This document shows positions 44,669 through 56,041 of a stretch of DNA of 64,000 nucleotides, piece after piece. The stretch covers positions 1,860,001-1,924,000 of the forward strand of contig NW_024468912.1 of assembly GCF_011745365.1 (NCBI RefSeq). Reading direction: 5' to 3'. The notes beneath the pieces were generated by a model, which made no database searches, was not told the origin of the DNA, and worked only from the letters and a program-made list of their open reading frames with translations. Numbering within the stretch: position 1 is the stretch's first letter; each line of letters starts with the position of its first letter. The translations under genes and the position numbers were made by a program. The stretch is from Cryphonectria parasitica EP155 (Eukaryota; Ascomycota; Sordariomycetes; Diaporthales; Cryphonectriaceae).

Positions 44669-46061
44669 CCTCGAACTGATCTGTCCTTCTCTTTGAGCGC
44701 GACACTAGAGATACATTATTAGCGATTCAGTCTTATTTAAAATGGCAGAAGCAACTTACCTCCAGGCCAGCATCTCTCACTTGACTTGAGTTCCCCCTGA
44801 CAATTGGGATCATCCTCAGAAAACTTGGAGCTGGAAAAGCTCATCATTTATATATTCGTTGACAGGCTCGCTTAGCTTTCAGCATTTTGGACTCCTGTTA
44901 ATCTCGAGCCTATAAACAGCAGCTTTGTTATCATGATACGAGAAAGGACGTAATAGTGCATCTCGTAGCTGCTTGAGTATATATGAAAATGCACGATTTG
45001 AAGCAGGAGGCCCACCTCTGCTTACATCACATGTGCATTCGAAACTGAGTCACTCTCTCAAGTTGGAGGGCCTCCCGCTTGGAAGCTAAAGCAGGGTTGC
45101 AGTATTAATTACAAATATGTGATGAACAACCTATTTTGCGAAGGCGCTAAGCAAAGAAGAAAAGGAAGAAGAACGAAAGACCAGAGGGCCTAGACTATGT
45201 GAGGTTATCCATGCCCTGGCCGTTGGCTGTTAGGCCGTGTACGGCTCTAAGCCAGTAACCCACTGGCCCTCGCACAACGGCACTGTAGAAGATGGTCGCA
45301 TACCCTTCAGAAAATTTTACAACTATAATCATTGGACATGGAGAAGAAAATCCTGGAGGGTCTTGTTAGCATGACGGATATGGTCAAGCTATGTGACCTC
45401 TGTGGGGACCCACACGCACAAAATTCGCTAAGGGAGCTCTCAAATGGCAGCATTATTATCATACAGCCAGCTCCTAGTCAAAAGCAACTCCGTTGTTAAC
45501 AGCAACATCTTCTTCACGCGAAGAAATTTAGAAGAACAGATGTTACTATCACGATGAACTCAGCCTGTGCATGCTCTCCAGAGTAGCAGCTCAAAACTCG
45601 TGCCACCTTTCAAGACTGACATCGACAGCACAAAATCAAAAAGCTTACCAAGTTTGACGCTAGATGTAACTTCAAAGAACATGTTGGATAGGCTGCGACG
45701 GGAGTCTTTTTTTCCTTAATAACAAAAAGAGGGCTTGGCAGGGCTTCAAAGACCTGGTTAATTACCCCCTATGCTAGTCTGTCAGGAGGGGTGAAGAAAA
45801 AAGCGAGCAAGACCACCAGCTCCAATACGTGAACAAGGCTTCAGCATGCGTTCCGTTCGCAATTCTTTACTCATAATCATCGCAACCCTTGATGTTGAAT
45901 GAGAATAAGAAAGGCAAATCTTTGATGACCAAGTAAAGTCTTAAGACCAACAGTTCACGATTGCGTCGTACCGTGAGGTGAGTGACGGACACACACAAAC
46001 ATGATCATTCTTCTGAGTTCGGCATAATTGCAAGCTATGTGTAATCAAGTTCTAGAGTGAA
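44669..46061. other. Intergenic with snap-back repeat
   Basis: 1.4 kb upstream of the zinc-finger gene. It holds repeat copies B and C at 44998-45085. A short hairpin around 45230-45252 pairs TTAGGCCGT with ACGGCTCTAA around a GT loop with one bulge. No gene was recognised. Confidence 0.55.
44998..45085. repeat. Repeat copies B and C, snap-back element
   Basis: Copy B (44998-45024, TTGAAGCAGGAGGCCCACC then TCTGCTTA) and copy C (about 45059-45085, on the minus strand AGCTTCCAAGCGGGAGGCCC) face each other across about 35 nt, forming an imperfect inverted repeat. The size and structure resemble a small miniature element or the end of a larger one. No clear target-site duplication was seen. Confidence 0.6.
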
Positions 46062-47232
46062 CTAGGGGCATGGATTTTGCCCGACTTCATCCTCAGTCAC
46101 TATACCCTGCTTTTCCACGGAGCTATTTGACTTTGAATCTTGATCCAGCTGTGAGGCCTCACCACTGACCTCACCGCCAACCTCACCACTGGTCTCTCCC
46201 AGATCAACAGGCAGAGAACGATCAACATGCCCAGACGAGGACCCCAAGGCCGACAACTCGACCGCGTCGTCATCCTGCATAAGATCTGTGGGCAGGTCCA
46301 GGGGTCCACGGTACTTCACTTTTGGCGGCGGCTCGAGGTGCGCATGTCGATTGCCCCGACCTCCAGGGCGTCTGATGTCGGGCCCTGGTGCTCTCACTCT
46401 CCTTCTCACCGGCCGCCCAAGGTATAAAGCGGTGCAATACCAGATACCCAAGAAGACCAAGATCCCGGTCACGCCTCCACCCACTACACCCGGGCTGACG
46501 CTTAGTTCAAACGGCAAATGAGTAGCGTTGAACCCTGCGAACATTTGAGGGTCATATGTGTATCCCGGCGGCATCGTTGATATAACTGTGATAGTGGGGA
46601 AATTGGTTCTGGTGGGCGTGACTGTGGCTTCGGCTGTTGGGACAGCCAGGTATTGCTCGGTGGCTGGGCTCTCTCCACACGCGAGGTAGGTGTAGGGCCC
46701 CTCGCTGTTGGCCAGTGTCAACAGCGCCGTGGAGCAGTAGGCACGACCAGGCTGGGTGCTGTACGTAGAATGCGCTTGGTGAGAGACGGTAATAACAATA
46801 CCTTTAGAGGGGAAAGATAGCAAAAAAAGGACAAACAGAAAGGAGAATAACGAACCAGGTGAAAGTCGTAGAGTGCGGGTGATTAGTAAATCCACATCCC
46901 TCAGAGCAGGAATTGCTGTCCACACAGCCTCCAGCAAGACCGCATTGTTCGGCCTTGACGACTGTAAATGGGCAGAACCCCCAAAGGCTGTGCCGGACAT
47001 CAACAGTGATAACGTAGCTGGGTTCTGCCGTCCTAGTTGCGTACGGATTGCCTTCGAGATAGACGGTTTGCATGTGTGTGAGTGTGCTGCCGTAGCCTCT
47101 GGGAGCTCTGTTTTGTCGATTTTCTCCCAGGTCGCCGTGCTCCGACGCATAGTCAAAAGCTCGCAACCCCATCAGGAAGCCTGCGAGGCAAATGAGAATC
47201 ATTGCTGTCAAGACACTGAAGCTAAAAGACAT
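46062..47232 (-). CDS. Single-pass surface protein with Cys-containing ectodomain
   Basis: Exons are 46856-47232 and 46062-46758, with a 97-nt intron (gttcgt donor, gtacag acceptor), giving 357 residues. Splicing makes TTFTCTQPGRAYCS, placing a new cysteine at the junction. An N-terminal hydrophobic segment (about residues 5-22) acts as signal peptide or anchor. The ectodomain contains about nine cysteines (GFCPF, EQCGLAGGCVDSNSCSEGCG, LACGES). A Thr/Pro-rich stalk follows, then a transmembrane helix at about 217-239 (VVGGGVTGILVFLGIWYCTALYL). A strongly basic stop-transfer patch (RPVRRRVRAPG) comes next, then an acidic, disordered cytoplasmic tail. The arrangement resembles fungal wall sensors or receptors of the Mid2/WSC type, but no WSC domain is recognised. 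Function is unknown. Confidence 0.68.
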
Positions 47233-50200
47233 CTTGGCAAGTGAAGATTGAATGGGTAAAGCTATGTTCTATGAAGGAACGAAAGAAGGCGACGCTTCTT
47301 AGTCCCAAGAGTGGGAGCGAGCGAGAGAGACCATAAGATATATCTCAAAGGGAAGTCTCCTCGAGAGCCTGCCTACTGTCAATTCAGAAACTCTATCATA
47401 TTTGTTGCTTCACTTGAAAACGGTGAGGCTGGCAGCTCCAACAAGACGCCTCAACGGAAACGCATATTCAAAATAGATCCCACTCCAAAGAAAGAAGTTA
47501 ATGATGGATTTCACCAGAAACACGCTCAAAATCTAATCACGTCTGTGAGGTATCAATTTGACCAGCAAATCATAGAGTATGGTTATAGTACTAAGATTTT
47601 CAGCACGACTGTTCATGTTGTTGCTGACGGTGCCCAATGCGCACAAGATGTCTTTCTACTGGATACCGACAGTCTGGTACCACCTCCTGACCTTAATCTA
47701 AGCACGGCTGCTTGACCTCCAAAGCCGACTGATCACCTATTTTTCTTTGTCTCTCCTGTCTGAGCGGGCTTTGCGCAGTTCTAGGCATCCTCCTGCCTGA
47801 TGCCAAGGTTAATCACTTCCAAATTCTCTCATTCAAACGAGTTCCCAAAGGGTTCTCGTAATATGAAGTGGCATGCTCAACTAGGTAGAGTTTTGAGAAT
47901 GCACCGAATCAATATTTTCGGGTTTTAACAGCCGTCTGTCTTGTCTTGCTATGTCTCACTCTCTGTCTCGGCAGAGATTAACTGCGTCTCGTACAGCGCC
48001 CGGCACTTCTTCTAGGACAGGTTGTAAGTCCGCCCATGATCACGACATTGATAAGTCGCATATGGGTATGACTCAAATTTGATCATAACTTTGCATCTTC
48101 TCTCAGCATGCCTGAGCACATATTCAAGTCTAGCCAGCAGTCAAATGAAGTTATTACGGCCCGTGTCAAGAGCATTATGGACTCTTGGACCCCTGGGCTC
48201 TAGCCTGTAATGCCCCAAATCCATCTTGGCACGCTATGTGAGCTTGAAGTTCGCTTCGCGTTTTGTTGGGATTCACAAGATTCGAGATTTCTTTCGCCCT
48301 CGAATTGCGTCACCTACCCCATGGCCCTCACGCTGCCTGACAGCGCAAAGCGTATACCGTTGCACAATCAGTGATTCGAGTTCTTGGGATGCAGCACAAA
48401 TTGCGTGCTGATTCAGTTGACAGGCTACTCTGTGGTGAATAGCTGCCCTCGAGCAGCGAAACCACTACCTCGTCGCAAAATCGTGTCATATCACTTGCAG
48501 ACACTCCAACGCTGACAGGAAACGGGTTGGAAAGAAGAAGAAAAAGAAGAAAAAACAAGATGAGAAAAGAATAAGGAATTCGCAACACAAGGAGTCACAA
48601 GCGGTAGGATTCTCTCTATGGAACTTTTCATACAAATTCAATCAAAGCCTTGGGGAGGCGCCAGGATCAGACCGACAAGGTGTTGTTAATTTGTGGCCTG
48701 TCATACAGCAGTCCAGTTCATGACTTGTGGGTTGATGTCAGGCCATTTCTACACCGAGAGACTGTCGGACATTTCCGCATCGTATTTATTAAATCTCTTC
48801 CCGCGCACCTACTAAGCATTTCAATATCAGTTTTCATGTAGACTGTTCCCCGTCTTTGCAAATCCAATTCTCGACATTCTTGAGACTGTATTTACTTTGT
48901 CTTCCCCGGCGCCCTCTTAACAACATGTCGTCAATATCCAATCTCCATCTTGAACGCGCCGCATCTCTCGTCAACACATATGTTCCGGAAGCGGTCCGAG
49001 ACAATTGGCGCATCGTCGGAACGACGGGTGTAATGGTCGGGTTATGTCTTTGTCCTCTGGTGGCCTGGATATGCGAAACTGATCAGTCCCCCGGCGATGC
49101 TCAACAACTCGAAGAAGAGGATTCAGAAAGCGACGAGGCTCTTCGCGAGACATAAACTCAATGAGCCGACATTCACAACACGAGCCTTAGGAGACATTTT
49201 TTCCAACTTCGAAATCGAGTCTTCAGGACTTGAGGTTGTTCTCTCCGTTAGGAGTTCTGAGGGCGCAAGGAGAATCGAGCACGAGCTTGCCGGGTTTTGA
49301 GCATCCGAAAGATATTGAGGATCTGTGAGCCAAGAATGAGACGAAGCATAGTCTCGTCTTGATCTACCAGGCTGTGGAGAAGCAGACTCGTCCCCTTCCA
49401 GCAGCAAGGGGGGGAGGGGCAAAGACTTTGGGCGCAAGAAAGGTTTTGCCATATCATGGCTAATGGCAGTTTTAATGAGGGCCGAGAGACTGTAGGAGGC
49501 TTGCAAGGCTCTGCTGTATATGGGAACAGTAATCAAATCATACTATCGGGGGACAGAATCTCTCACAGAGCTAATATTAATGGGCATAAACCTTTCTGTG
49601 TTATGCTGCGATGTCTGTTATTAATATCTGCGGTCTCATATCTTGACCTTAAAGCACGCTGCTATAACCCAGGCTTGAGCAATTTCATCGCACTAAAGTC
49701 CTCGAAAGCAGGCGATCGTGCTCTCTTATTTATTTTGATCATCAAAGACAATTAATGCTCGAACTGTCGATGGTCAATGTGATCTTCGATCACTGAAGGG
49801 CGTATGAGAATGTGGTCGTCACCCTCAGCTTTCAAGAATTCCTGCCTCGAGATATCTTCACAGCCCCTGCATCATGAATACTCATTACTCACAATGCATG
49901 TCATTAGTCGAAGGGTAAGATATACTTAAGTATGTAGCATAAATATTTCACTGCCTTTATTCTCGAGATCTTCGGCCGAGTCCAGACCGGATGCTCAGCG
50001 GTGCTATGACCCACCGGGGTCGTCACGCAAGAAGAGGAACTTTGTCACCATTTTATTCCCGCCAATACGCGAGCACCGGGCGGGCATGCTCAAGGATAGC
50101 AGAGAAATACCTTAGTCCAAGAAAAGGAATAGACCTATCAGGGAAACAACTATTATGTCCCCATGAACCGGCAATTTATCTATATCCCACCAGAATCACA

Positions 50201-50708
50201 CTGCGTAGGGTACCAAGTTTCGTCCTACCATGTGGACCTGTATCTGTACATCTCAGGTCGCGCGGTGCCCCAGCAGCCCTCCAGATCGAGAGATGAGGGT
50301 GCATTCTATGCTCGACGTGGGAGTGACCCCAATCCCGAGATAAGCGTGGATGGTTACTCGGCACATGGGATCATCGCTGCGCCTGCAGATAAGTCTGCAG
50401 CAGGCGGTTCCCCCGCCGTAGTGGTTCCTGTACTAATGTACCAGAAATGTCATGGTAGCAACTTTCGCGAGATGTGGCAAGCAAGTCGTGCTGATCGGAC
50501 CAGGATTATCATGCAACTATGATAGACAAATATCAAGCAAGCCGGGCCTATGGCACAGACAGAGATCGTGAAAGGGTTTTCCCTCTTTCCAAGATTAGAC
50601 ACTCAACCGGAAAGTAATGATTATACTTCTTCTACTCCATGATCCACGTCCATTTCTGTGCAATCTTTCTAATTTTGAAAAGCTCGACTTCCTAAAGTCT
50701 TGAGCACC
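47233..50708. other. Intergenic, mostly featureless
   Basis: 3.5 kb. One small candidate frame (48925-49155) is listed separately. A frame at 47311-47715 has no ATG. The right end is the promoter region of the transporter gene and has HGATAR-type motifs at 50135-50140 (minus), 50176-50181 (minus), 50338-50343 and 50387-50392. That is only modestly more than chance would give. Confidence 0.5.
48925..49155 (+). CDS. Possible 76-aa single-pass membrane protein
   Basis: A short frame from an ATG at 48925 preceded by a pyrimidine-rich leader. It has an amphipathic N-terminal part (LHLERAASLVNTYVPEAVRDNW), one hydrophobic segment (IVGTTGVMVGLCLCPLVAWI) and an acidic tail (LEEEDSESDE). The composition looks protein-like, but there is no recognised family and the length allows chance occurrence. 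Confidence 0.3.
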   Translation: MSSISNLHLERAASLVNTYVPEAVRDNWRIVGTTGVMVGLCLCPLVAWICETDQSPGDAQQLEEEDSESDEALRET

Positions 50709-52845
50709 ATGGCTACTGTATCTGAAGTGACGACGCTGCCCGCGGAGATGGATGCCATAATCGACGTCAGAGACCATCACCAAGAGAAGAGATCTGACGT
50801 GGAGAAGTCTGGGACGGACGAGGAGAACTCCAAGTCAGGAGAGGACGCAGTTGCAGTTTCTGTCATAGAAGATCATGGCAAGTCATAATTGCGAAATGCC
50901 CTGGGACAACAAGGCGTCTAATATGAGCTATCATTAGGTCAATACACCGAGGAACAGTATAAGGGGCTGAAGAAGAAGATCGATCGTTATTTGTTACCAC
51001 TAATGTGGCTCTGTTATGGAATCGTGAGTGTCCTCCTGAAATGTTTCATTATTAACGAGAAAAAAAAGGGCGCCTCAAAATCATTGTTGCAGCGGTGCCC
51101 TTGAGAGACTCTTGATCCAAACGATGCTAATAACATTTCATGACTGAAGCAACAAAGTGACAAGTAAGAATAAAGGGCTCTTCCTTGCTCCATCTTCCAG
51201 GTCACGAACTGACCAAAACAAAAATAGAACATCAATTGGTACGCAAGCCACCTTTGGCTTGGAAGAAGATACCCATCTCGTGGGCAATCAATGTAGGTCA
51301 TCCTCGAAACAGAAACCTACCTGTTTCACTGAGCGATCTTCACACCTACGAAGATAGAACTCGCTGAATTACTTGACCATCAACGACATGTCTTACTAAC
51401 CTCAATGTCACACACTCTGCACTCAAGACGCATGGCTCACAACCATCTTCTACATCTCCTACATGTGCTTCGAGTTCCCCTCCAACATCATCCTCCAGCG
51501 CCACCGCATGGGCCGCACCCTCTCCTTCTACATGCTCTGCTGGGGCATCGTGGTCCTCTGCATCGGCTTCGCCCAGAACTTTGCCCAGCTCATCGCGCTG
51601 CGCGCCCTCCAGGGCATGTTCGAGTGCTGCATCAGCCCGGGCTTCATCCTCGTCGTCGGCTCCTGGTACACGACGCGCGAGCACGCCTCGCGCACCCTGG
51701 TCTTTCAGAGCGCCAACGCCGGCTTCGGCATCATCTCCAGCCTGACCCTGTACGGCATCGGCTCGGTGCAGGCCCAGCGCGGCGCCGGCTTCCAGGCCTG
51801 GCGGTACATGTCGTATTTCCTGGGCTCGCTGACCATCATCACGGGGTCGCTGTGCTTGTTCCTCCTGGGCACGCCGTCCGAGGTCCGCTGGCTCTCGGCC
51901 GAGGAGAGGAAGATGGCCAATACCCGTATCCTGACGAACAACACTGGCCATGACCAGACTGGTGTCAAGAGGTGGCGGTGGGATCAGGCGCTGGAATGTC
52001 TTATCGACCCTTGTGTAGGTCCCCCCTGTGTTGAGTTTCCAGGATGATCTATATCTTCCTCGTCAAACAAGAAAACAAGACATGCTAATAATTCTCTCAT
52101 AGTTCTGGTTCTGTGGCATCAACGCGTTCCTGGTATCCGTTCCCAATGGAGGCCTGTCAACATTCGGCTCCATCATCAGCACATCCTTCGGCTTCACCAA
52201 CCTCCAGGTCATTCTCCTCAACATCCCCATGAACGTCTTCTCGGTCTCCTACTTTGCCCTGGTCGGCATCCTCACCTCACGCCGCAAGAACCTGCGCTTC
52301 TACTTTATGACATTCTCCACCATCCCCCCCTTCATCGGATTCCTCATGATGTCCCTCCTCCCCAACGAGCCGCAGTACAAATGGACCAAGTGGGGCGGCT
52401 ACTTTATGACCGTCCCGCTGGTGATCTCCATGTTTCTAGCCTGGACCGTGATCCCGTCCAACACGGCCGGCCGCACCAAGAGGACCCTCACGTCGTCCTT
52501 CACCTTTGTCGGGTACTGCGTGGGCAACATGACGGGCTCGCAAATCTTCAAGTCGGCCGATGCACCCCGATATGTCCCAGGGACGGTGGGCTGTGCGGTC
52601 TGCTTTGGGCTTGAGTTCCTGTTGTTCATCGCGTGGCGGCTGGTCTATGTCTTTCGGAACCGGCGGAGACAAAGGGCATGGGCGCGCGAGGGTATCTCGG
52701 AAGAGTTGCGGGTGGCTCGTGCCAAGGAGCTGGGCGAGCAGGATACGACCGACTTTCGGAATCCCTATGTAAGTCAAGAACTGTTCGATAATCCTCTCTT
52801 TGTTCGTTCTCGCTGACCTCGCCGTAGTTTCTATATACAATGTGA
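50709..52845 (+). CDS. MFS anion transporter, Dal5/allantoate permease type
   Basis: A plasma-membrane importer of the ACS family, whose fungal members take up allantoate, ureidosuccinate or vitamins. Seven exons: 50709-50877, 50938-51023, 51150-51163, 51228-51292, 51428-52014, 52103-52768 and 52828-52845, giving 534 residues. All junctions keep frame and rebuild family motifs. These include YTEEQYKGLKKKIDRYLLPLMW, GIQQSDKTSIGTQATFGL, GNQYAWLTTIFYISYMCFEFPSN, the RALQGMFECCISPGFILVVGSWY helix and the ASRTLVFQSANAGFGI segment. The last exon encodes only FLYTM. Intron 1 is GC-AG (gcaagt...cattag) and exon 3 is only 14 nt. It converges on the F-box gene. The family is secure; the substrate is inferred only by class. 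Confidence 0.88.
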
Positions 52846-53099
52846 GGTGTTGATGACTCTCGGGGGAACTTTGGATATGCGTTGGCCATGCTGTTCAGAA
52901 ACTTCAAGAGGAATAGGATAGGCTCCACAGGTCACCAGCAGCGCACCAGTGGTCAGAATGGTTGGTTCTTGATGCGTTGCTATCTCTGGGTGTCCTGAAA
53001 TGTGTCTGTATTCGCAATCTAAGAGTTCCACTGAGCTAAACTCTCGGGGGTTCGTTGGGTGAAATCTCAAGATGGCATGACCTCCTTCAACTCTCATAA

Positions 53100-55193
53100 T
53101 CAGTCTTGCCCATTCGCCATTCTGGTTTCGTGTTGTTCAGCCTCCATCACCCGATCCCACTGGCCATCTTGGTCGACAGCGAGGACAATGTACTGCTTAA
53201 GACTGTTAACCATGATCAGGAAGTTGGCATCCCGGTAGATGGCCGTGACTTCAATATCTGGGCTCCTGATCTCAATTACTTGGATCATGTCTCTTGTGCC
53301 TAGCCGCCTGGCATGGTATGTTTGCTCCCTTAAGGGGCCGCTTGGTAGGTATTTCCAACATCCTTCCGAGTGGCGGCCAGGGAATGTACAGGTTGTGGAA
53401 TTTAAAGACCATGCGCATCGAAAGCGGTAGAGAGCGGTTACGACCCGGCATGCAGGGCTTTGCGCCACGAGATCTCGGCGCCAGATAATGTCCGGACGAC
53501 AACTGCTGGTCTCTAGCTCTTTTGCCATGTTTGCCCAGAAGATATCACCAGTTGAAGGCACTGACATGGCGCTGGCGATGCTCTCCTGGGTCTGGGGTTC
53601 GAGGACCAGAAGGATAGGCGACGACTCCTCGCGAAATCGAGGCGAGGTGTCATATCCACATATGAGTTGGCCTTCCCAGAGACATGATGCCTGGCTCAGA
53701 CTCAAGGCCGCGATATCGAAGGCGATTTCTCTCTCCGGCATGTAATAGGTCGTGGTGCCGACTTTTTCGGTCAGGGTGTTGAACGTGAGGTATATGAACT
53801 GGTCAAACTTGGTTTCTTTCTTTAGCAGCTGATAAGTGCCGCGATTGTCGATTTTTCGGATATCCACAAACGGTACAATAGTTTCAGTTCCGGGGGGTCT
53901 TCTGGGCCTTTGCCTGATGAGGTGGGACCACCAACGGTCTGGCTCTATGTCCTCCTCAGGCGTGACGACATTAGTGAGAAACCTGTCGACTGGTTTATAC
54001 CGGTCAACACTTTTCGCAAATTTATAAATTAGGAACTTAGCCCTGGATAGAGGCTCGAAAGCAACGACGAAAAATATGGTCGGGTCCAGAGGGTGGTGAA
54101 GCACTGGCAGGTCGCATTCGCCGGTATTCGGACGCTGGAGCAGGTGCAGTACTGTTGTCTCGTCCGGTCGTGGGCCTGCCTGTGGTACTGCTGTATCAAC
54201 CTCAACCAGGCCACATAAATCCTCCCAGACATATAGCTGGTTGTCTTGTGTCTCTATGTAGACCGTAAGGTCTCTGGTGGTGCACCCTATGGGGGTATTG
54301 GGGAGAGAGATTTGCACAGGATCATCGGCATCAAGAGTCCAAGCGAGTCTAAGATGTTGTACTCTGTGTAAGTAGGTGCCTGTGGCTCCGAGTGGCTCAC
54401 GAGAAGAACAGGAGTCGTCTTACACTGTTCGGCCTGATACACCGATGACGAGTTGATCCCCTACAGCCATGAGTTTCGGGGGGTTCCCCTTAACGAGGTT
54501 GTACGTCGGACTCGAGAACGTTCTTCTCTGGCAGGTGGGCAGCTGATGAACGATGATGGGCTGCAGGGAACCCACATTGCCGCCGTCCACCTGGTAGGCG
54601 AGGTTCCCATCCGAATAGAAGGTTGAGACGGGGTCTTGCCTCGATGGCGATCCCTCCTCCACACTCTGATAGGGATAATTGCCACAGGAGAGATCCACAT
54701 AGGTCTTGTCATGGTTCAGACGTGCAAATTGCTGGGCTGGCCACTGTTGGTCGACAAAGTCTTTGAAACCGGTGGTGAGCCGCACAGGATAGCGGGCAGC
54801 TGTTGTGATGGACCAAGCCTTGAGGGCCCGGTAAAGAACTTCCGCCCGCTGCTGCATCGCACCCTGCTGTTCACAAAATGGTGGAAGCAAAGTGGGAAAC
54901 CATTTCAAGAGAACCTTGTAGACGACAGGGCCCGTGCTGGTGGTCAAGAGAGCACGCCAGCGGCGACAGACCCGCATGGAAGTACAAACGTCCTGCAGTT
55001 CCATCTGCTCGACGATGCAGAGCTGAATCTCCACGGGGCACTTGCCCAAGATGTCAAATCTCTTGTCCCTCCATGAATGGATCTGGGCCACAGTGTCCAT
55101 CTCATCATCGGTGAGGCGATCAAGGATATCAAACAAGATCTGGCGCCGCTGCTCGGTCGTGGCAAGATCGAAGGCACGCAGGATTTCGTCCAT
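53100..55193 (-). CDS. F-box domain protein
   Basis: Exons are 54424-55193 and 53100-54348, with a 75-nt intron (gtaaga donor, cttag acceptor), giving 672 residues. The junction reads GRTVLAWTLDADDPVQISLP without interruption. The F-box spans about residues 46-90: FDILGKCPVEIQLCIVEQM, VCTSMRVCRRWRALL and VVYKVLLKWF. Such proteins usually bring substrates to SCF ubiquitin ligases via Skp1. The remaining 580 residues lack named repeats but have beta-rich patterns (DLTVYIETQDNQLYVWEDL, YIVLAVDQDGQWDRV), as in fungal F-box proteins with a propeller-like C-terminal part. The first ATG in frame is used; the open frame extends 8 codons upstream without an ATG. A 15-G run (C on the coding strand) lies at 55286-55300 in the leader. 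Confidence 0.82.
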
Positions 55194-56041
55194 GGCGATG
55201 ATTGCATTGGCTGGCAATGCCTGCTTGCCGTCCTTGTCTCGTGCTGCGTAGGAGGAGGAATTGGGTAGCCTCTACAACAAAGCCTGGGGGGGGGGGGGGG
55301 CGTTGTCAGGGTGTAATTTGTTTGTCCAGTGGTACGGTAATTCAACGAGCTCAAGAAGTCCGCAGAAAGGAAGTGGGAGGCTGATGGAAAGTTCCAAGGC
55401 TGGATGGCAGATCCAACATCAAGAAAGACAAGACGAAGAAAGAGGAGGAGAAAGGCAAGAGTTGCATGGCTGTGGGGCTGTAAATTACAGCCTGAGTTAC
55501 TGCCTGACCACGGCAGTGTTCAAGAAGCAAAGATGTAGCATCGAGTGAGGGCGTGATTTGTGCTACCATGATGTATCATGTATACTGCAAGAGTACCTGC
55601 ATGGTACACAGAATATACAGCATAGTGTGAATGGTACTTGTATGGTGTACATGGTACGTGCACATGGTATGTGAGTTAGCGTACTCTTCAATGGTGCTGT
55701 GTAAAGCACTCGCCAGAGCAGAGACACCCTAGGCCAGTGTGGCTTCTAACTGTCACCTGCTGTGGAACCGGCTGATGACGCTGCTGTTTATCTTATCAGC
55801 GCTCAACCTGCCAGACTTACAGGGCCTCACTTACAACTCACTAACCCCCATAATTCCCATGTGTACTGTAAGGCGTGACCATTTGATTGATTTGACTCAA
55901 CCACGTCCGTCGATCTGTCAGTCTTTCCCCTCCTCCCCTCCATCTTACCCCCCCCCTTCTCTCTCTTCTCTTTTCTTTTCTTCTTCCTTTTGTTGCACAA
56001 TACATTTATCGACCATAGAAGCTATATTACCTGACTGTGTC
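55194..56041. other. Divergent promoter region, F-box and MCH1-type genes
   Basis: About 850 nt shared by two divergently transcribed genes. It includes a G15 run at 55286-55300, the ATGGTAC repeat cluster at 55601-55672, and a pyrimidine-rich stretch at 55925-55990 just before the MCH1-type ATG. Confidence 0.6.
55601..55672. repeat. Cluster of ATGGTAC-type repeats
   Basis: Five copies of ATGGTA or ATGGTGTAC start at 55601, 55631, 55642, 55651 and 55664, most followed by a purine-pyrimidine alternation such as CGTG or TGTG. They lie in the divergent promoter and may be protein-binding sites or a decayed tandem repeat. Confidence 0.5.

Noticed and set aside
47311..47715. 134-codon frame with protein-like composition
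   Set aside because: It has no in-frame ATG (starts with GTG), and I could not find an upstream exon to splice to it.
50135..50392. Cluster of four HGATAR motifs as evidence for nitrogen (AreA) control of the transporter gene
   Set aside because: About two to three such motifs are expected by chance in 900 nt on both strands, so the excess is not convincing.
50163..50522. 119-codon frame upstream of the transporter gene
   Set aside because: No domain; lies in the presumed promoter and looks like a chance frame.
52831..53097. Minus-strand frame as a 3' exon of the F-box gene
   Set aside because: It is in another frame and there is no donor before the stop at 53100-53102 to join it.
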